A stretch of DNA of 64,000 bases from Gnomoniopsis sp. IMI 355080 (Eukaryota > Ascomycota > Sordariomycetes > Diaporthales > Gnomoniaceae): the NCBI GenBank assembly GCA_027946555.1, contig JAPEVC010000008.1, forward strand, positions 186,001 to 250,000, read 5' to 3'. Made by a program: the position numbers and the translations under genes. Shown piece after piece: positions 58,760-64,000 of the stretch (the first letter of the stretch is position 1; each line of letters begins with the position of its first letter). The notes beneath the pieces are model-generated. The model did no database searches. It was not told the origin of the DNA and was given only the letters and a program-made list of their open reading frames with translations.

Positions 58760-58769
58760 GGAATGTTCC
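58760..58769. promoter_or_regulatory. Heat-shock element GGAATGTTCC
   Basis: Two inverted nGAAn units (GGAAT/GTTCC), the Hsf1 core, 27 bases upstream of the mge1 ATG. A further GGAAC unit at 58749-58753 is one base out of the 5-bp register. The position so near the ATG means it could lie in the 5' UTR. Confidence 0.45.
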
Positions 58770-59104
58770 GGTCGTGTGATGTAGGAGAAGAAAAGCAAAG
58801 AATTTTATTATGACGCTCTACAACTCGGAGTTTTTGCGGCGGGCAAGCTACGCTGAGCTCTCCACCCCTGTCGAAGCGATGGGTGCACAGGCCACTCCCT
58901 CACTCTACAGCTTTGTACTGCAGTAAGTTGTACTGTCCACCACCAAGGAGGATAGTTTATACCCCTCAAGTGCACTGCAACGTTGTGGAAAGCTATCGAA
59001 ACTTCTCAGTATGAGGTATTATATAATCATGGTGGAAATGAGTACCCTTCAGAAAACGTACATGTCAGAAGATTGTAGGCAAGTTAGTTGTATGTACTGT
59101 CGTA

Positions 59105-59120
59105 TGTACTGTACAGTACA
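59105..59120. promoter_or_regulatory. Perfect 16-bp palindrome upstream of rpb3
   Basis: TGTACTGTACAGTACA is its own reverse complement. A TGTATGTACTG copy lies just before it at about 59090. Related GTACTGTAC stretches occur near 2,490, 21,230 and 34,970. Confidence 0.55.
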
Positions 59121-59370
59121 ATACCTATCCGAGTGACCGACCCATTGCCTGCCCGCAGTAAGCGGCAAGTGGATTTTCGACTTTCACAAGCCTCACCTGC
59201 AACCGCGACGCTTTCGCGCCAGCTTCAAATCTCTCTTGCCCATCCATCACCTACGCCATACACAAACATCGATTATCCCTCCCCTCTTTTTCTCTCAAAC
59301 AACTTTCGCAGATTTCCTCAAGCCTCCTTCTCATAGTACTGTCTTTGCGCCACCCCACCATCTGCTCATA

Positions 59371-60497
59371 ATGGACGGCTACGGCAATGATGCCATGATG
59401 ATGGACGTGGACATGTCGAAGGACATGGAGGTTAAGATCACAGAGGTACTACACATTACAAGAGCTCAATCAGAAGTTCACTGGGACTACTCCTGTAATC
59501 TAATACGATTGTGTACCAGGCAGACAACGATCATGTCAACTTCAACCTCGCGCACGTCGACCTCTCACTTGCGAACTCCCTGCGCCGTGTCGTCCTTGCC
59601 GAAGTGCCTACCATCGCCATAGATCTAGTCGAGATCGAGGAGAACAGCAGCGTCTTGGCCGATGAGTTCATTGCACACCGTCTGGGCCTGATCCCTCTCA
59701 ACTCCAAAAGCGCCGACGATGTCCTCTACTCCCGCGACTGCGACTGCGAGCAGTATTGCGAAAACTGCAGTATCAAGCTGACCTTGCACGCCAAATGCAC
59801 CACTCATGGCGAGATCATGAAAGTCTACGCTCGTGATCTTGTCGTTGACCCGATGCGTCCGAACGAGTGGGTTGGGTCGCCCGTTATCAACGACCCCGAT
59901 GGTCAGGGCCCGCTCATTGCCAAGCTGCGAGATGGCCAAGAGCTCAGGCTCACCTGCATCGCCAAAAAGGGTATCGCAAAGGAGCACGCCAAGTGGGCGC
60001 CCACGGCAGCGGTTGGTTTCGAGTACGACCCTCACAACAATCTAGGTCACACCGACATGTGGTTTGAGAGCAAGGAGGAGGGCGCGAAGCCTGAGGATGA
60101 ATGGTATGCATGCTGCACGCTTGGTGGAAGTGACATACTGTGATGCTGACTATTGCACAGGCCGCGGAGCAAGTACGCAGATTTTGAGGAGCCTCGCCAA
60201 CCAGGAGTGCCATTCGATTACAAGGCCGTCCCCAACAAGTTCTATTACGAGGTGGAGGGAGCAGGAAACTTGGAACCGGATGCGATTATCCAGCAGGGCA
60301 TCACGGTCATGCAGCAGAAGCTCGCCACCCTCATCCACGATTTAGGTGAGGGTGGCGGCGATTATGCCGGACCTCGGAGCCCTGAGTTTGGTGGCGCTGA
60401 TCCTTGGGGTGCCGACCAGGGCTTCACAACTCCCTACGCTGGCAGCACGACCCCATATATGGGCCAGACGCCTTACGGAAACCCAGGCGGATACTAA
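59371..60497 (+). CDS. rpb3: RNA polymerase II subunit RPB3
   Basis: Three exons, 59371-59445, 59520-60103 and 60161-60497; 996 nt, 331 residues. Alpha-like core: NDHVNFNLAHVDLSLANSLRR is the alpha-motif of the archaeo-eukaryotic D/L subunits. VPTIAIDLVEIEENSSVLADEF follows. A zinc-binding loop with CDCEQYCENC lies near residues 87-96. The second half has FEYDPHNNLGHTDMW and, after the last splice, KFYYEVEGAGNLEPDAII, the dimerisation part that pairs with RPB11. The C-terminal tail is Gly/Pro/Tyr-rich (TTPYAGSTTPYMGQTPYG). RPB3 nucleates Pol II assembly in the RPB2-3-10-11 subcomplex. Length fits fungal orthologues. Confidence 0.97.
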
Positions 60498-60998
60498 ACG
60501 ACTGCCGGTATGTCAGAATTTGAGGCTGGCAGGTGCTTTTTCTACTGGAAACTCAAGATGTTCCCAGGAATGAGCTTGGTTGATAGTTTTATGCCAGGTG
60601 CTACAGTTGGGCGTTTTGACATGGCTGTTCGCCCAACTGTCCTGCGCCACGGGTTCGTTCTGCTCATGGGAAATGAGGCCCAGAGCTGGTCATCCCATAG
60701 GAAGGTAATGGGTGGTCGTCCATGCTGCGGGCCTCCCGAAAAAAAAAAAGGTCAACATCCTCATTGCATTGCTCGGCGTAACGGTTGCATGGGTTGCAAA
60801 ATAAAGAGACAGCCAGATGGCACAAAGGAAGACAGGTACCTTGGGCGGAGTTGGGAGCTCGCACAATAATTCACACTTCAGCAACCCAGTATATTACTAT
60901 TCTCTAATGTGAACGCCAGATAATGCTGTCTATGTAATGCTCCCGTCACCAAACGCCGACTTTACGCTGTTATCCAGATTAATGCTGAGCAACGCTCT
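60498..60998. other. 3'-3' spacer
   Basis: Downstream region of rpb3 and of the converging carrier gene. An 11-nt poly-A lies at about 60739-60749. No gene is supported. Confidence 0.6.
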
Positions 60999-62147
60999 CT
61001 ACTGGGGCTCGTCTATACCCTGGAGCTTCCTATATGCCTTCCGATGCATCTCCAAGAAAATGAAGGTACATATTGTTTGCCTGTGCAATTCCAGTTAGTC
61101 AAATGTTTGGGCATTCCACTTTCAAGGGAAAAGAGGGACCTACGGTCCTAGTCGCAAGAACGAGGGCACCCAGCCCTTGAACATCCACGCAGCGCCCTCT
61201 TTGGCAAAGAGTTCCCTCAACAGTGTCCCAATGCCGATGCTCTTGCCACTGGCCGACATGACTCTCGTCTTGATAACATCGACCGGTGCCGTCGCTGTAG
61301 CAGCAGTCACGCCCGCCAAGAACGACGCGGTAAAGTGCGTTGCCAGATTATCTGTCATGGGTGTGTACCAGAGCAGCATTTTCTTAAATGTATCATAACT
61401 TGCCAACTGACTTGCCGTCATCACCGCCGCGCGCGTACTATTTGGCAACACGCCTCTGAACCACGACATGAGGCCCTCCTCGCGCGCCATGCGTATCATT
61501 CCGTCGAGCGCGTGTTTATAGTTGCGCCGCTTCTCGGGCGGCAGCATCGCGTCGCCCTGCATGCGCACGTTGGTAATGTCGGCTGCGTTACCGGAGATTC
61601 CGCCGATGAAGCCGGAGGCGCTGGAGATGGCGACCAGGACCGGGAAAGAGGGCTGCTTGCCGTCGTTGCGCTTTGTGAGGCGCGCCTTGACTTCCTCGTA
61701 GATGCCAAAGCGCGTGGTGGAGTAGGTGATTTGCCGGAGCAGCGAGGCAGAAAGCCCGGCGTAGAGACCGAGAAAACCATCGTTTTTGAGGATATATTGG
61801 AAGGTTCCGAGCATGGAGGAGGGCATGGTACCGCTGCGCATTTGTAGACGGACCTAGGAGAGGAGAGGGAGACGAGTTGTCAGATTATGGAAACGTCACG
61901 ATGAGGGGGAAGTTGCTCAGCGCATACTTTGACCTGTACATTTGAAAGTCAGCACATGTACAGAAGATAGGGTAGCAAATTTGCTCGCAAAGTCACGTAC
62001 CAAGTCCATGGGATGCGTTGTCATTGCAGCAAAGCTGCTTGCACTCCCTCCAAACCAAAATGGATATCTTATATGCGGCGCATTCTGTTTTTGGGCGGCT
62101 TTCTTGGGTCTCGCGACGGAGGCCGATGCCTCTTTTTCGGACTGCAT
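60999..62147 (-). CDS. dic1: Mitochondrial dicarboxylate carrier with 6-nt microexon
   Basis: Five exons: 62147-62001, 61933-61928, 61853-61144, 61080-60999; the second, GTCAAA, is 6 nt. (Four exons in all when the microexon is counted.) 945 nt, 314 residues, exact frame. The microexon encodes Val-Lys and completes the first carrier signature PMDLVK before VRLQM. Without it the motif loses its lysine, and reading on from it meets a stop. The third repeat has APVDVIKTR. The second has GNAADITNVRMQ, with Ala for Pro as in DIC proteins I recall. Six transmembrane helices in three repeats are expected. The last exon adds the C-terminus QTICTFIFLEMHRKAY after a 63-nt intron; the stop read earlier (61140) lies inside that intron. 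The carrier exchanges malate or succinate for phosphate across the inner membrane, feeding the TCA cycle and gluconeogenesis. It diverges from mitochondrial PheRS. Confidence 0.95.
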
Positions 62148-62700
62148 AGTGGCAGTTATCTTTGTTAAGAGTTTATGTACACATTGAATGCCTCATATGT
62201 GGATGTTGACGTAAAAGCCGTCCTGCTTGAATATAGTTCCCAAGGAGTAGCGAGTGGGATGAGGGGAGCTTCTAGGAAAATCACTAGGTGAAAGCCAACT
62301 ATGCTCGAAATACAAAGTATGATGTCGTTAGAATTTCAGGTGTGATTCAATCCTCGAATCCAGATCCTCCTTTCCTCGCAGGGGGGGCCCACTTTCGAGG
62401 GTCTCTGCGCAAAACGCCGATCTCGCAAGCGGACCCTTGAAAGTGGTGTCAAGGCTGCATCGTCACTATGCATGTGCAGGGGTTCCTTGTCTTGAAAGTC
62501 GCGCGGAAAATGTTCCAATTGTTCCACTGCAGATCGGCCAAAGCTATTAGACCCGCCCAGAGCAGAACCTCACGTCGCCCTCACAAGCTTCAACTTCAAC
62601 CTCCCAAGGCACTCAACACTCGGGGTCTTTGCAGCCTCGTTTGAAAAACAGGACCTGCCGTGGAGGAATGGCATCCTGATATCGAAATCCAGCTATCGAA
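62148..62700. promoter_or_regulatory. Divergent promoter of dic1 and mitochondrial PheRS, with stem-loop repeat
   Basis: 553 bases between two nuclear genes for mitochondrial proteins. At its centre are 15-base arms at 62389-62403 and 62432-62446 that pair with one mismatch (CCACTTTC-G/A-AGGGTC) around a 28-base loop. Shared control of both genes is inferred. Confidence 0.5.
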
Positions 62701-64000
62701 ATGGCTTCTCAATGGCGCCTTGTCTTGTGCTCGGCGCCCTTAAAGCTCGGCCGATCCTCTTCCTGTCTTTGCGCGCCAGTCGCAAGCCGGCTGCGCACCT
62801 CCAAGAATGGTCCTCAGCCATGGGCAACCTACTCGACCTCGACAGGTGACTCGACCCCGACTTCGTGACGATGCAGGACCTGTCTGACTTTACAAAGCCG
62901 CCGCTGCCCCTCCTAGCTCGAGTACTCCTTCCACGGTAGAGATCGACGGGAAAACGTTTCCCACCGACAGCTGGTACAACGCGCCCACCAATGTGATAGC
63001 TGCTGCTACACGCAAACTCCACCTTCAGAAGGACCACCCTGTGTCTATCACACGGAAGATCATCGAGCGCGTCTTCCCTGGGCCGACCTTCAAATACTAC
63101 AACTCCTTTCACCCCGTCGTGTCTGTCGAGGAGAACTTCGACTCTCTTGGCTTCCCAGAAAACCATCCAGGCCGGGCGCGCTCAGATACATACTACATCA
63201 ACTCTACCACTCTCCTCCGAACCCATACCAGCGCTCACGAAGCCGCCATCTTCAAAGCCAATGAAAGCAATGGCTACCTCATTTCAGCGGACGTCTACCG
63301 CCGCGACGAAGTCGACCGCAGCCACTACCCTGTCTTTCACCAAATGGAAGGCGCCCGCCTCTGGGACCGCGCGCGCGTGCCCAACGGTGACATAGCTGCC
63401 GCTGTCTGGGCAGACCTCGAGGCCCTCCCCAAGCACAGCGTCAAAGTGGAGGATCCCAACCCCCCCTTCCATTCCGAGCGCAATCCCTTGCAGGCCTCGC
63501 ACCACACCCCTGCCGAAGCGGAGGCGATAGGCGCGCATTTGAAGCGCTCGTTGGAGTTGATGGTGGTAGAGATCTTTTCGCGGGCAAAGGCGGCCGCAGC
63601 GCGGAGCGACCCGAATTACAAGGACGAGCCGCTGCGTGTGCGCTGGGTCGAGGCGTATTTCCCGTTCACGAGCCCGAGCTGGGAGCTGGAGGTGTACTAT
63701 GCAGGCGATTGGCTGGAGGTGCTCGGGTGCGGTGTCACGCAGCAGAGCATGTACATCAATGCGGGCCAGCCGCAGCAGCTGGGCTGGGCGTTTGGCATTG
63801 GGCTGGACCGAATTGCTATGCTGCTCTTCAATATTCCTGACATTCGCCTGTTTTGGTCGCAGGACCAGCGCTTCTTGAGCCAGTTCGCTGGGGTATCGGA
63901 AGATTTGAACAAGCTAAAACGATTTGTCCCGTTTTCGAAACATCCCGAGTGCTACAAGGATGTTTCCTTCTGGCTACGATCGACGTCGGCCGCTGGGGGC
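62701..64000 (+). CDS. msf1: Mitochondrial phenylalanyl-tRNA synthetase (3' end outside window)
   Basis: Exon 1 is 62701-62845, exon 2 runs from 62898 past the window end; the 52-nt intron keeps frame. About 415 residues are visible. The N-terminus is Arg/Ser-rich and acid-poor (RLVLCSAPLKLGRSSS, ASRLRTSKNG), a mitochondrial presequence. The class II core follows: SWYNAPTNV, HPVSITRKIIERVF, FNSFHPVV-like block (YYNSFHPVVSVEENFDSLGFP), motif 2 LLRTHTSAHEAAIF, and motif 3 GWAFGIGLDRIAMLLF. The visible end FSKHPECYKDVSFWL begins the FDX-ACB anticodon-binding domain, so only the last part of that domain is missing. It charges mitochondrial tRNA-Phe as a monomer, unlike the cytosolic tetramer. Confidence 0.95.

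Larger units (their letters stand above)
58734..59370. promoter_or_regulatory. Divergent promoter of mge1 and rpb3
   Basis: 637 bases between the two starts. Contains the heat-shock element near mge1 and a 16-bp palindrome nearer rpb3. The last 100 bases before rpb3 are pyrimidine-rich, as in many fungal promoters. Confidence 0.6.

Noticed and set aside
61140..61142. TAG that seems to end the dicarboxylate carrier early
   Set aside because: It lies within an intron donor (GTAGGT). Splicing to 61080 adds the family's C-terminus in frame.
1..64000. Transposon, LTR or CRISPR array
   Set aside because: No transposase or reverse-transcriptase motifs, no long terminal repeats and no spaced direct repeats were found.

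Overview
The window is nuclear DNA of a filamentous ascomycete (Pezizomycotina). Genes are split by short introns, mostly 45-150 nt, with GTANGT or GTGAGT donors, CTNAC-type branch sites and CAG or TAG acceptors. Genes lie on both strands with separate promoters. The content includes a chitin synthase export chaperone, a fungal ADAM protease and several MFS sugar transporters. Placement in Sordariomycetes, perhaps Hypocreales, is inference from the general look of the proteins and spacers. I see no rRNA, tRNA, CRISPR array, intact transposon or secondary-metabolite backbone gene.

Layout. 1-5.7 kb: no supportable gene. 5.7-8.8 kb: a class II aldolase-family gene and a DUF5672 glycosyltransferase-like membrane protein, both minus strand. 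10.9-16.5 kb: two genes that look damaged, a protein-kinase-like gene and a cysteine-rich zinc-finger-like gene, flanking a small intact DUF1763-like gene. 17-32 kb: three different MFS sugar transporters with the Chs7 chaperone between the second and third. 31.8-34.4 kb: the third transporter shares a divergent promoter with a GH51 alpha-L-arabinofuranosidase. 35-39 kb: a conserved low-complexity fungal protein and an ADAM metalloprotease. 42-44.5 kb: acetyl-CoA synthetase. 47-64 kb: a dense housekeeping block with RFC5, mitochondrial uL16, RFC1, an unrecognised coiled-coil protein, mitochondrial GrpE (Mge1), RPB3, the mitochondrial dicarboxylate carrier and mitochondrial phenylalanyl-tRNA synthetase, which runs off the end.

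How genes fit together. The transporter/GH51 pair suggests co-regulated release and uptake of arabinose or a related sugar, and its shared promoter has a tight cluster of CreA-like sites. RFC5 and RFC1 are two subunits of one clamp loader, 3.4 kb apart, and RFC5 carries two MluI cell-cycle boxes upstream. Several genes at the right end serve mitochondria (uL16m, Mge1, dicarboxylate carrier, PheRS), the last two head to head.

No clear new biological system was found. The most notable observations are a 6-nt microexon that supplies the conserved lysine of the first carrier motif, eight intergenic G/C homopolymers of nearly uniform length (10-12 nt), several strong palindromes in promoters, and two adjacent accessory-type genes with reading-frame damage. 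Exon borders were worked out by hand from splice signals and reading phase. Where all exons sum to an exact multiple of three I treat the model as firm.
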